DNA of 50,582 nucleotides, from positions 1-50,582 of the forward strand of contig JAQWJQ010000013.1 of NCBI GenBank assembly GCA_029248265.1, in the 5' to 3' direction. Source of the stretch: Planctomycetota bacterium (GTDB lineage Bacteria > Planctomycetota > UBA1135 > GCA-002686595). The notes below the pieces were generated by a model. The model saw nothing but the letters and a program-made list of their open reading frames with translations, was not told where the DNA came from and ran no database searches. Both the position numbers and the translations under genes were made by a program. Of this stretch, positions 15,810 through 25,009 are shown piece by piece; within the stretch, counting starts at the first letter, position 1, and every line of letters begins with the position of its first letter.

Positions 15810-17183
15810 CTAGCGGATCACGTGCCACTCGGTCTGGCGGCCGCCGATGTAGCGCACGGTCTTGCCGTCAAACCAGGCGTCCTGCTCCAGCTTGATCTGC
15901 ACGGGCTGGCCGCCCCAGGCGGCGCAGGGCACGGTGACGTTGCCCTCGATGGCGTAGCAGGTGCCGGCGCGAAGGCGCCAGTCGCCCTTGATGGGGGTGG
16001 GGCCCTGGTTGTCCCACATGCCGATGGTGGGGCCGGCGGCGTGGCCGTGGAAGCCCACGGGGTGGGTGTAGACCGAGCACGTGATCCCGTCGGCCTCGGC
16101 GAGCCGCCGGGTCTCGGCGAGCACGTCGTTGCCCGTCCGGCCCTGGGTGAACGATCCCGTCAGAAGGTCCTGCCAGCGGTTGCCCACCGCCATCGCCTCC
16201 TTGAGGGCGTCCGGCACGCCCTCCTCGCCGATCTTGAGCACGTAGGCCATCTCCTGGGTGTCCGTGCAGAGCCGCAGGTAGTGAATGCCCACGTCGGTAT
16301 GGAGCACGTCGCCGCGTTGGATCACCTGGTGCTCTTCGCCGTAGAAGCTGGAGCCGTCCGGGGGCAGCAGGCCCTCGCGCTGCACGTTGCAGTAGGGCAT
16401 GAACCAGACAGGCAGCCCGAGGTCGGTGAAGCGCTGTCGCAGGAACCACGCCACGTCGTCCGTGGTGGTGACGCCGGGGGTGATCGCGTCGCTGGAGAAG
16501 GCGTCGCGGATGGCGCCCCGCGCCAGCAGCATGAGCTGTGGGTAGACCTCCATCTCCATCGCCGTCCGGGTCTCCAGCCAGCGGATGCAGAGCGGCTCTG
16601 CGGGGACCATGCGCGCCCGCAGGCCCTCGGGCAGCGTCTCCTCGAGCCGATCCCGAAGGCCTGAGCTGAGCCCGTCGCCCACGGCCCAGTGCTCGGACGT
16701 GTTGACCCCGATCTTCTGCGGGTCACGCTCGGCGATCACCTCCGCGAGGCGCGCCCACTGCTCGTCGAGGGAGCCCCCGTCCCAGGCCGTCTCGTACAGG
16801 TCCCCGAGGCCGTAACGGCTCACCGTCAGCCGCTCGACGCCCTCATCCACGCCGCGGTCGTGGAAGACCAGCATGGTGGTGCGGCGGGCGGCGAAGACGG
16901 GCGCGGGCACCAGGGTCAGGTAGACCGGGTCCTCCGCGTACTCGCGGTTGATCACGACCCACATGTCGATCCCCGACTCACGCATCAGCCGCGGGAGCAG
17001 GTTCTCCAGCCGGTCCTCGAGCATGCGATTCACGGCCTCGGCGCGAGCTCGCTCGGGCAGCACGGCGGGCGTGCCTGGAACGGTATAGCCCTGGTTCCAG
17101 AGGTCCTGGACGTCCTGGGCCTGGGGCCCCGCGGTCGGGGCGGGCGCGGAGAGCGTGGCGTGGAGCAGGAGGGCGGTGATCAT
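15810..17183 (-). CDS. M24-family metallopeptidase (Xaa-Pro aminopeptidase-like), exported
   Basis: 457 residues from the ATG at 17183, which starts the signal peptide MITALLLHATLSAPAP; the nine residues before it are not needed. The N-terminal half resembles a creatinase/prolidase N-terminal domain (MRESGIDMWVVINREYAEDP). The C-terminal pita-bread domain shows metal ligands in order: Asp in LHTDVGIHYL, Asp in LCTDTQEMAYVL, His in GFHGHAAGPTIG and Glu in CYAIEGNV. It should cleave Xaa-Pro bonds or small amides outside the cytoplasm with two metal ions. Its 3' end abuts the truncated AGE gene and its 5' end lies 72 bases from the beta-helix gene on the same strand, which may be its operon partner. 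Confidence 0.85.
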   Translation of the reverse strand: MITALLLHATLSAPAPTAGPQAQDVQDLWNQGYTVPGTPAVLPERARAEAVNRMLEDRLENLLPRLMRESGIDMWVVINREYAEDPVYLTLVPAPVFAARRTTMLVFHDRGVDEGVERLTVSRYGLGDLYETAWDGGSLDEQWARLAEVIAERDPQKIGVNTSEHWAVGDGLSSGLRDRLEETLPEGLRARMVPAEPLCIRWLETRTAMEMEVYPQLMLLARGAIRDAFSSDAITPGVTTTDDVAWFLRQRFTDLGLPVWFMPYCNVQREGLLPPDGSSFYGEEHQVIQRGDVLHTDVGIHYLRLCTDTQEMAYVLKIGEEGVPDALKEAMAVGNRWQDLLTGSFTQGRTGNDVLAETRRLAEADGITCSVYTHPVGFHGHAAGPTIGMWDNQGPTPIKGDWRLRAGTCYAIEGNVTVPCAAWGGQPVQIKLEQDAWFDGKTVRYIGGRQTEWHVIR

Positions 17184-17255
17184 GGCTGGGTGGGCTGGGT
17201 TCCGCCCCATCCTGCCACGATCCGCGCGGCCCGCTCCCCGGCTTCTTCCCCCTCG

Positions 17256-20075
17256 TTACTGGCGCTCGAAGGCGCCGTGGTCCACCACGGGCGCGGGCCC
17301 GGCCCCGGTGTCCGGGGTCAGCGGGTCGTCCACGCGCCGGGTCTGGCCCGCGAGGTCGAAGGGGACCTCCTCGGTCCGATCTCCATCCGCGTCCAGGTCC
17401 GCGCGGTCCGGCGGCACCATCGAGACCGAGGCCGCGTCAATACAGGGAGACCCTGCCGCCAGCCGGTAGTCGTTGTCGAGGAACGTCAGCGGGTTCCCAT
17501 CCGGGCCGGCGGGGTCGAGGAAGAGCGGGTCGGTGTCGATGAGGTTCGACGCTCCGAGCAGGGTGCTCCCGCCCGTCAGGGCCAGGTTGATGGCCCCACC
17601 CTGGAGATTGGTCCAGTGGACCTCGAGGGCCGACCCCGGCGAGTTCGCGGTGATCTGGTCGAAGCCGGCGCTGCTCGAGTTCTGCCAGAAGATCGAGTTG
17701 ACCACGACCGCGCTCATCCCGAAGTCCAGGGACATTCCCCCTCCAACTTGAAGCGCGTCGTTGAGGACGAAGGTGCAGTTGGAGACGCGCGTGGTCGCGA
17801 GCCCCGCGCCGGCGATCGCGCCGCCCGAGTCGTTGGCGAAGTTCCCGGCGAACACGCACTGGTCCACGAGGTTCACCTCCGGTGCGCTGCCGGGGCCCCC
17901 GGCGGCGTACAGGGCGCCGCCGAAGAGGGCGATGTTCTGGAGGAAGGTGCACCGGCTGACCACCGCCGGGGCGCCGACCGAGCCGCCCAGCGTGACGGTG
18001 CCGGCTCCGGCGGCGACGTTGTTGATGAACGTACACCCGTCGACCTCCGCGGCTCCCAGGTTGAGGGCGAGGGCGCTGGAGCTGGCGGCGACGTTGCCCT
18101 CGAAGACGCAGTCGATAATCCGAGGACCGGTGGGGGAGAGGCCCGGAGCGGTGGCCCTGATGGCGCCGCCGCTCTGCGCTTCGTTGCCCTCGAAGACGCA
18201 GTCGATCACGGTGATAGCGCACTGCCGCGCGAAGATCGCGCCGCCGTCCCCGTTGGACGGGCCGGCGGTCGAGGGGTGCCCATTCGTGATCGTGAGGCCC
18301 TGGATGGTCGGGCGGACCGAGGCCGGTGGGAGGTAGGCATAGAAGGCCCTGCCGCTGTGCTCGAGGTCGATGGTGCAGGCGCCGGGACCGTTGGCGCTGC
18401 GGACGGTGAGGTCACGGGGGCCGAGGTCGAGGTTCTTGTTGTCGGGCCCCCGGTAGACCCCGTCCTCCATCCGCACCTCGTCCCCGGAGAGGGCGACGGC
18501 GAAGGCGGCGGCGAGGTCCTGGAAGGGGGAGGAGGCCGAACCGTCGCCGCCCGGGGGCGCGGCGGCGTCCACGTGCCAGGTGGCGTTCTGGGGCTGGCAC
18601 TCGTCCGGGATCCCGTCGCCGTTGAGGTCGACGCTGGTGCCGCTCGCGATGTCGCAGGGGTCCGCGATACCGTTCCCGTTGCAGTCCGCCTGGCACGTGT
18701 CGGGGATGCCGTTGCCATCGCAGTCGTCGGCGCCCTCGAGGAGGTCGCAGAGGTCGCCGCGCCCATTGCCGTCGCAGTCGGGGGTGAGGTTCGAGCACTG
18801 GATCGCCACGACCCGAAGGGGCGCGCCGAGCACAGAAGCCATGGCGCCTGAGCGGGTCACGACGAGGAATGTGAACTCGAGGGTGGTGGCCGCGGGGGGC
18901 AGGGCAGGGATGCCGATGCTCGCGTTCAGGACGCCGCTGGCGGGGATCGTCCCGAGCACGAGCTCCTGCGTGGGCACGGGCCCTATGCCGGGCGTCGCCC
19001 CGGCAGCGCGCGTGACGTCGAAGAAGAAGGGGGCTGCGGGGACCAGGTGGAGCCGCGCGACCGCGCCGGGTGTCCCGCGGACCTCGATGGGGTGGAGGCT
19101 CTGGGCTCGAACGAAGATCGGTGTCTCGTGATCCTCCGAGGCGCCGGGCAGGGTCCGGACGACTCCGGCGCCCGCGAAGGGCAGCCCGCTGGCGCCGGGC
19201 GGCCCTGCGAAGGAGCCCCCGCCGGCGCCCCCCGTGGAGGTCGTGTCCACCATGATCATCCGCGTGAGGGCGTCCGTGGCGGCGCCGTTCCCTCCGTCCC
19301 CACCCGGGAGCGGGATGAAGTCGCCGTTCTCGCCCCCGGCGCCTCCGGTCACGCTGCACCCCGAGAGGAACAGCCTGGATCCCTCGGCGCGCAGCCCGGC
19401 GCCGCCCTCGCCCGGGCCGTCTCCGAAGTCGAACGTGCAGCTCATTCCGGCGCCGCCCTCGAGCTGGCAGCCCCACAGGGCAGCCCTGGAGGACTCGAGC
19501 TGGAGCCCGTCGCCGCCGTCGCCGTCCGTGCAGCTGAGCTCATCCACGCCGTCGCCGCCCTGGAAGACCGAAGCCCGCGCTGAGAAGCGGAGGACGCCGT
19601 CGAGGTGCGCCCCCGCGCCGCCGACGGGATCGAAGGCCTGGGTCGAGTCCGCGGCGGGTGCGCCGACGAGGACGCAGCGTGCGACGGTGAGCTCGCCAGC
19701 GAGGCCTTCGGCATCGAGCGTCGAGCGCTGGGCTTCCAGGAGGGGGTCGGTGACGCCCTCGAACCTGAGCCCGTGGAGGAGGACGGGCTGAGTGGACGAG
19801 AGCGAGCGGATGACGAGCCGACCTTCCACCGTGGCGCTCCCCTCGTGCTGCGCCACGATCGACACCGAGAGTCCGTCGATCAGGAGATCCTCGGCGTAGG
19901 CACCGGGGCGCACCAGGATGAGGTCCCCGTCCTGGGCGAGCGCGAGCGCACTTGAGATGTCCACCGTGTCTCCGGCGCCGCTGCGGTCCACGATGATCTC
20001 CCCGGCGTGCACAGCGCTGGTGAGGGCGATCGCGAAGGGCACGGTCAGGAAACGTCTTCTCAAGCGCTCATTCAT
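17256..20075 (-). CDS. Exported right-handed beta-helix protein with thrombospondin-type Asp repeats
   Basis: 939 residues with signal peptide (FLTVPFAIALTSAVHA). Two parallel beta-helix regions are separated by an Asp/Cys-rich linker. The first (about 30-290) begins like a pectate-lyase-fold protein (DISSALALAQDGDLILVRPG) and contains several Gly-rich GGAG turns. The linker (about 430-495) has repeats of the type DCDGNGxxDxCD, as in thrombospondin type 3 or dockerin-like calcium loops. The second helix (about 500-900) follows the pattern GDEVRMEDGVYRG, ITVIDCVFEGNEA, VSRCTFLQNIALFGGALY and VSNCTFVLNDA, then closes with DTDPLFLDPAGPDGNP and SPCIDA. Such proteins bind or cleave polysaccharide, or act as surface stalks. 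No catalytic residues can be named. It could be co-transcribed with the M24 gene. Confidence 0.85.
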   Translation of the reverse strand: MNERLRRRFLTVPFAIALTSAVHAGEIIVDRSGAGDTVDISSALALAQDGDLILVRPGAYAEDLLIDGLSVSIVAQHEGSATVEGRLVIRSLSSTQPVLLHGLRFEGVTDPLLEAQRSTLDAEGLAGELTVARCVLVGAPAADSTQAFDPVGGAGAHLDGVLRFSARASVFQGGDGVDELSCTDGDGGDGLQLESSRAALWGCQLEGGAGMSCTFDFGDGPGEGGAGLRAEGSRLFLSGCSVTGGAGGENGDFIPLPGGDGGNGAATDALTRMIMVDTTSTGGAGGGSFAGPPGASGLPFAGAGVVRTLPGASEDHETPIFVRAQSLHPIEVRGTPGAVARLHLVPAAPFFFDVTRAAGATPGIGPVPTQELVLGTIPASGVLNASIGIPALPPAATTLEFTFLVVTRSGAMASVLGAPLRVVAIQCSNLTPDCDGNGRGDLCDLLEGADDCDGNGIPDTCQADCNGNGIADPCDIASGTSVDLNGDGIPDECQPQNATWHVDAAAPPGGDGSASSPFQDLAAAFAVALSGDEVRMEDGVYRGPDNKNLDLGPRDLTVRSANGPGACTIDLEHSGRAFYAYLPPASVRPTIQGLTITNGHPSTAGPSNGDGGAIFARQCAITVIDCVFEGNEAQSGGAIRATAPGLSPTGPRIIDCVFEGNVAASSSALALNLGAAEVDGCTFINNVAAGAGTVTLGGSVGAPAVVSRCTFLQNIALFGGALYAAGGPGSAPEVNLVDQCVFAGNFANDSGGAIAGAGLATTRVSNCTFVLNDALQVGGGMSLDFGMSAVVVNSIFWQNSSSAGFDQITANSPGSALEVHWTNLQGGAINLALTGGSTLLGASNLIDTDPLFLDPAGPDGNPLTFLDNDYRLAAGSPCIDAASVSMVPPDRADLDADGDRTEEVPFDLAGQTRRVDDPLTPDTGAGPAPVVDHGAFERQ

Positions 20076-20354
20076 GGTGTTGATCCTCTGCTTGCCTAGG
20101 CGTCTCTAGCGAGGCGAACCGGCCGTGTTTCGAGGATTTGTTGGAAAGGCGGGTGTTGGCCTCGCAGGACGCGCAGGAGCAGCAACGGCAACGAACCAGT
20201 CTGGCAGACCAGAGCGTCCATGGTTGCGGCATGCGCCGCGAGTTATCGATGGGGGCGCGAAGAGAGACATGGGGCGGCCCGGGTGAGGCCCGGTGGAGCG
20301 TGGGGGGCGCGGCCATGGCCATCTCGCCTGCCGATCGAGCGCTCCGGACAAGAC

Positions 20355-20389
20355 GGTGGCCCGCCCCGACATTCGCGGGGCGGGCCACC
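20355..20389 (-). terminator. Terminator of the 20428-21915 gene, within the 20076-20427 gap
   Basis: GGTGGCCCGCCCCG (20355-20368) and CGGGGCGGGCCACC (20376-20389) form a perfect 14-bp stem with a 7-base loop, about 40 bases past the stop of the minus-strand gene. The rest of 20076-20427 holds no gene I can support; it should contain the promoter for the beta-helix gene. Confidence 0.8.
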
Positions 20390-20427
20390 AGAGATCTCGC
20401 GTGCTGCGGCCGAGGCCGCAGTCGCGA

Positions 20428-21915
20428 TCAGAAGTCGATGGAGATCCCGTCCGTGAAGTTGGACGTCGCGCCGCCCATACCGTCGCTGTCCCGGTACCAG
20501 GCCTGGAAGTTCCAGGTGTCACCGGAGTTGACGGCCACGAAGCCCGTGGGCTGGGGCACCTGGGTGTTGTCCATGGTGAGCGCGATCAAGCCAACCGTGC
20601 CAGCGTTCTGGATCTGGCCGGGGCCGACGTACCGGCCGATGGCGCCGCCGAGGCAGAGGTTGCCCTGGCTACCGCCCGGGTTGGCCACGAAGCCCTGTGT
20701 CAGAGCGGCGAGGAAGAAGCCGAACGAGTTGTTGGGCAGGCCGTTCGCCTCGAGGACCAGGTCGTTGGAGGCCAGGACCGTGGAGCCGCTGGCGGCCATC
20801 GCGGCCACGGAGCCCGTGGAGTTGGCGTTTGCCGTGCAGTAGTTGGTGCCGATCTGTCCCGGGGAAGCCAGCACCGTCAGGACGGTGGTGTTGTTCACTG
20901 CACCGGGGGAGTCGAAGGAGTACTCGACGTCGTCGTATCCGCCGGGGTCTCCGCTCTGGAAGCCGATCGTCGCGCTCGCACCGCCGTCCGCGCGGAAGGA
21001 ATCAACGCTCTGGTAGAGGTACTGGGCGATGATGGGGCCGGTGCCGGAGGGAACTTGAATCTGGAAGGTCGCCGTATCGATGCCGCCCGTGCCGCCGGGA
21101 AAGAACTCAGCGGCCTCCCACTGGATCACAAGTACGCCGCCGGTCTCCTGGTAGTAGATCTCACCTTCGAGGCCGCCGTCGGTGTCGAAGTCGTCCCAGA
21201 AGGGCATCAGTGTCCGGTCGGAGTTGAAGGCAGCGGTCGAGGGGATGGGTTGATTGGTGTACCCAAGCTCTGCTCCGGTGCCGTCGAAGCGCACGGCGCC
21301 GTTGCTGCCAACGCGGGCGATGCCGGCGGCGAGCACGGTGTTTCCGATGGTCGTCGGGATGTCGACCTCGCCATCGTCGGAGAGGCTGAGGGGAGTTCCC
21401 GTCGTGGAGATGTCGATGTAGGTGCCGGGGAGGTTGTCCACGATGGTCACCGGGCTCGGGGGAGAAGGCGCCTGACCCTCGACAATCTGGAGCGATCCCG
21501 TACCGGTGCCCCCGTTATAGCCCGCGATCCGGATCAGGAAGACGTCGCCGGTGAGGACACCGGTGATGACGGCGCCGCTCTGGAGGCCACAGAAGTCGTC
21601 ATTGCAGGTGATCTCGATGAGGGCACCACAGTTGCCTGAGTAAACGGTGAGTGCCGTGTCGTAACTCGAGCCGCAGAGGTCGATCTCGAGGTCGTTCGTT
21701 CCCGTGGCGGTGTACGAGTACCAGATGTCCGGTCCTCCGTTCGCCGCGCAGTTGAACGGGATGAGGCCCTCGTCGACGGCGACGAGCGTGTCGAACGCTG
21801 TCGAACCGAGGGGCGCGGCGATCGCGGAGGCGCAGTCGTCGTTCGGCGCCTGGGCGGAGGCAAGCGAGCAGAAGGCGAGGCCTGCGGCGGCGGTGATGGA
21901 AAGGGAGCGTTTCAT
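20428..21915 (-). CDS. Exported adhesin-like protein with shared C-terminal module
   Basis: 495 residues from the ATG at 21915, where the signal peptide MKRSLSITAAAGLAFCSLASAQ starts. Residues about 25-145 begin APNDDCASAIAAPLG and continue DIWYSYTATGTNDLEIDLCG, SYDTALTVYSGNCG and CNDDFCG, a jelly-roll domain common in exported planctomycete and bacteroidete proteins (pre-peptidase C-terminal-like). Residues about 160-360 resemble a nidogen-like domain: PFWDDFDTDGGLEGEIYYQ, VIQWEAAEFFPGGTG and a closing strand with SATIGFQSGDPGGYDDVEYS. The last 130 residues are the shared module from GTNYC through QGNLCLGG to GDTWNFQAWYRDSDG and SNFTDGISIDF. No enzyme motif is visible; adhesion or surface-layer function is inference. 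Strong terminator downstream. Confidence 0.85.
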   Translation of the reverse strand: MKRSLSITAAAGLAFCSLASAQAPNDDCASAIAAPLGSTAFDTLVAVDEGLIPFNCAANGGPDIWYSYTATGTNDLEIDLCGSSYDTALTVYSGNCGALIEITCNDDFCGLQSGAVITGVLTGDVFLIRIAGYNGGTGTGSLQIVEGQAPSPPSPVTIVDNLPGTYIDISTTGTPLSLSDDGEVDIPTTIGNTVLAAGIARVGSNGAVRFDGTGAELGYTNQPIPSTAAFNSDRTLMPFWDDFDTDGGLEGEIYYQETGGVLVIQWEAAEFFPGGTGGIDTATFQIQVPSGTGPIIAQYLYQSVDSFRADGGASATIGFQSGDPGGYDDVEYSFDSPGAVNNTTVLTVLASPGQIGTNYCTANANSTGSVAAMAASGSTVLASNDLVLEANGLPNNSFGFFLAALTQGFVANPGGSQGNLCLGGAIGRYVGPGQIQNAGTVGLIALTMDNTQVPQPTGFVAVNSGDTWNFQAWYRDSDGMGGATSNFTDGISIDF

Positions 21916-22180
21916 GGCTTGGTCTTGGTTCAAATGGGGAAGGGACTTGGGCGAGCAGTGGGAGGAGGAGAGGGCCTTGAACGGCCTCGAGTTTCAGCCT
22001 ATCGAAAAAACCGGGGTTGACCTGGACCGCTGAGTTGGCGTGGGCGTGGCGCCCTCAGGTCAAGCTCTTACGGCCGACTGTCTCCAAACTAGACGCCTTT
22101 CAAGGTGCATCCGAAGCGGATGTGGCGGAGGTCGCGCGTCACATGGCCGGGAGGGGCCTTCGCGGGGACGACCGCGGGGC

Positions 22181-24994
22181 ATGCTATGTTCTGACCAACC
22201 ACGAGGGTCTCTCCGGGCCCGCTCCTTGGGACTGAATCACCTGCGGCTGCCCACTTTCTTTCCGTTGGATACGAGCCCGATCTATTCCACCTCGCCAGCA
22301 CTTCTTCTGGCCATCACGTTGGGGATCCTCGGGCTCTCGGCGGAGGCCGGCTTGGCCTCGGTGGGAGAGCGAACTTCGAAGAGCCCTGGGTGGGACGGGG
22401 AGGATCGGCCGGACTTTGGTGCGCTGCGTGTCGAGGGGGCCCAGCGCTCGCGATATCGCGACGGGTCGAGCCCTCCTGACCTCTCCGCCGAGCAAACCAC
22501 AGACCTCCAGACGTTTCGACGCGAGATCGAGCCAGTGCTCGAGTCGGCGTGCCTCGGGTGCCACGGACCGGAAAAGGAGAAGGGCGGCTTCCGGCTCGAT
22601 GAGCTCGATCCGGACCTCGTCCAGGGCGATGACGTGGACTGGTGGCTCGACGTCCTCTCCGTCGTGAGCAACGGAGAGATGCCGCCTGCCGACGGGCCCG
22701 TCCTGGCAGCGGCGGACCGCGGTCGGGTGGTGGAGTGGCTCTCGACCGAGGTCCAGACCGCGTCGATCGCGCTCCGCGCCCAGGGGGAGCACACCTCCTT
22801 CCGGCGGCTGGCGCGGTACGAATACGACCACGCGCTGCAGGACCTCCTCGGCCTGCCGCAACGCTTCGGTGAGGACCTGCCCCCCGACCCGATTTCCGAG
22901 GACGGCTTCGAGAATAGCTCGGAGGTCCTGCACCTCTCCTCCTCTCAGCTCCCCACCTACCTCGAGGCGAGCCGCGAGGCCCTGCGTGCCGCGGCTCCCC
23001 TCGGAGACAGGCCGCCGCTGGTGTCATGGAGCATCTCCATGGACGCGGCGGCGGACCGCGAGTGGGCGCACCAGGACGGCCAGCTCGAGGGCGCGCGCAA
23101 GAAGCACGAGGCGGACCCGGCCAAGCTGGAGGAGGAGCTGGGGAAGCTGCGCAAGCGCTTCGCCCAGCGTCCAGGGGGGGCTCACTTTCAGGATCCGACG
23201 GGCGCGCGCTTTGCGGGGATGCGCTGGAACTACAACGGGGCGAAGTTCGCCTGGGCGCCCTCGGAGGGGGCTCCGGCGCAGGCCGCGGACGCGGGGAGCA
23301 TCGCGGTCCTTCCGGCGTGGCACGGCATGACCATCGAGCTCGGGGATCGGGTGCCGGATGACGGCACGCTCCGCGTGCGCGTGCGCGCGTCGCGGGCCTC
23401 GGACGAGGACACACGCCCGGTGAGCCTCCAGCTCAAGTTCGGTTGGCAGGCCAGCAATGACTCCAACGCGGTCTTCCCGGCCACGGACCAGGAGGCCCTG
23501 GTCGACGCGCCCCCGGGCGCTCCCGAGACCTACACCTGGGACATCGCCCTGCGCGACGTCTACCCGCGCAACCTGGCGCGCGGCGTGAACACCATGGGCC
23601 AGCTCCCCAGCCCCTCGGAGTTCATCAAGCTCGTGAACGGCTCGCTTTCCGGGCGGACCCTGCACATCCATCACGTGGAGGTCGAGGGACCAGTCTCTGG
23701 TCAGTGGCCGCCCGCGTCCCACGCGCGGATTTTCCATGATCGGCCCAAGGGGCAGGCGGAGCGGATCTACGCCCGCGAGGTGATCGAGCGCTTCATGGCG
23801 AGCGCGTGGCGGCGACCGCCCACCCAGCGCGAGGTCGCGCGGAAGGTGAGGCTGTTCCGCGAGCTCCGCCGCGACACCGACTCCCTCGAGGAGGCCGTGC
23901 GGGAGGTGCTCGCGGTGGTCCTGACGTCCCCCAACTTCCTCTACGTGGTGGTGGAAGAGGTGAAGGGGGATCCCAGCGCGCCCATCTCGGAGCTGGAGCT
24001 CGCCATGCGGCTCTCGCTCTTCCTCTGGTGCAGCGCCCCCGACGAGGCGCTGCTCGAGCGGGCTCGCTCGGGCGAGCTTGGGCAGCCCGGTGCGCTGGAG
24101 GCTGAGGTGGATCGAATGCTCGCCGACCCGCGGGCGGAGCGCTTCGCTGACCGCTTCGTTGGGCAGTGGCTGAACCTCGCCCTGATGGACAACCTGGAGG
24201 TGAACCGCAAGGCGTACCCCTCCTTTGACGACCGGCTGCAGGAGGCCATGGTGCGTGAGCCCGTGGAGTTCTTCGGTGAGCTGCTCCGCACCGATGGGAG
24301 CGCTCTGGAGTTCATCCACTCGGACTTCGCGATGGTCAACGAGCGCCTCGCGAACCACTACGGACTTGCGGACGTGTCGGGGAACCACTTCCGGCGCGTG
24401 GAGCTGGACCCCGGTGGCCGGCGCGGGGGGCTGCTTGCCCAGGCGGGCCCGCTCGCCATGAACTCGGACGGCAAGGACTCCCACCCTCTCAAGCGCGGGA
24501 TCTGGATGCTCGAGAACCTCCTCGACGATCCGCCGCCTCCGCCGCCGCCCGCCGTCCCCGAGATCGACCTCGCTGACCCGGAGATCGCCAAGATGACGCT
24601 GAAGGAGCGCATCGAGGACCACCGGAACGATCCGGCGTGCATGTCGTGCCACGCGAAGATCGACCCCTGGGGCATCGCGTTTGAACAGTTCGACGCCATC
24701 GGCCAGTGGCGCACCGAGGCCGCCGGCCGGCCCGTCGACGCTCGCAGCGTCCTCTTCAACCAGCAGGAGCTGGACGGCCTCGACGGATTGAAGGGCTTCC
24801 TGCTCCTGAACCGCCAGGACCAGTTCGTCCGCGCTCTCGTCCAGAAACTGGTCACGTTCGGTCTCGGAAGGCCCCTCAGCTTCAGTGACCGCGCGGGCGT
24901 TGACCGGATCACCGCTGAAACCCGAGAGGCCGGGGACGGGCTGGCTACCATGATCAAGCAGATCGTCACCAGCGAGCTCTTCCAGGGCCGTTGA
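22181..24994 (+). CDS. DUF1587/1595/1592/1588/1585 cytochrome-like exported protein
   Basis: About 937 residues. The start is uncertain: ATG 22181, TTG 22226 and TTG 22265 are in frame, and the hydrophobic signal ALLLAITLGILGLSAEAGLA follows all three. Domains appear in the family's usual order. A CxxCH haem-like motif (CLGCHGPEKEKGGFRLDELD) opens the protein, then the DUF1587 segment FRRLARYEYDHALQDLLGLP. An inserted beta-sandwich, a DUF1595 helix (IYAREVIERFMASAWRRPP) and DUF1592 (VVLTSPNFLYVV ... RLSLFLWCSAPDEALL) follow. DUF1588 comes next (GGLLAQAGPLAMNSDGKDSHP, then a Pro-run, then CMSCHAKIDPWGIAFEQFD), and DUF1585 (FGLGRPLSFSDRAGVDRI) closes. These large proteins are abundant in planctomycetes and pair with DUF1552 proteins; here the partner starts 15 bases after the stop. 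The reaction is not established. Confidence 0.9.
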   Translation: MLCSDQPRGSLRARSLGLNHLRLPTFFPLDTSPIYSTSPALLLAITLGILGLSAEAGLASVGERTSKSPGWDGEDRPDFGALRVEGAQRSRYRDGSSPPDLSAEQTTDLQTFRREIEPVLESACLGCHGPEKEKGGFRLDELDPDLVQGDDVDWWLDVLSVVSNGEMPPADGPVLAAADRGRVVEWLSTEVQTASIALRAQGEHTSFRRLARYEYDHALQDLLGLPQRFGEDLPPDPISEDGFENSSEVLHLSSSQLPTYLEASREALRAAAPLGDRPPLVSWSISMDAAADREWAHQDGQLEGARKKHEADPAKLEEELGKLRKRFAQRPGGAHFQDPTGARFAGMRWNYNGAKFAWAPSEGAPAQAADAGSIAVLPAWHGMTIELGDRVPDDGTLRVRVRASRASDEDTRPVSLQLKFGWQASNDSNAVFPATDQEALVDAPPGAPETYTWDIALRDVYPRNLARGVNTMGQLPSPSEFIKLVNGSLSGRTLHIHHVEVEGPVSGQWPPASHARIFHDRPKGQAERIYAREVIERFMASAWRRPPTQREVARKVRLFRELRRDTDSLEEAVREVLAVVLTSPNFLYVVVEEVKGDPSAPISELELAMRLSLFLWCSAPDEALLERARSGELGQPGALEAEVDRMLADPRAERFADRFVGQWLNLALMDNLEVNRKAYPSFDDRLQEAMVREPVEFFGELLRTDGSALEFIHSDFAMVNERLANHYGLADVSGNHFRRVELDPGGRRGGLLAQAGPLAMNSDGKDSHPLKRGIWMLENLLDDPPPPPPPAVPEIDLADPEIAKMTLKERIEDHRNDPACMSCHAKIDPWGIAFEQFDAIGQWRTEAAGRPVDARSVLFNQQELDGLDGLKGFLLLNRQDQFVRALVQKLVTFGLGRPLSFSDRAGVDRITAETREAGDGLATMIKQIVTSELFQGR

Positions 24995-25009
24995 GCGCGC
25001 GCCGTTCCC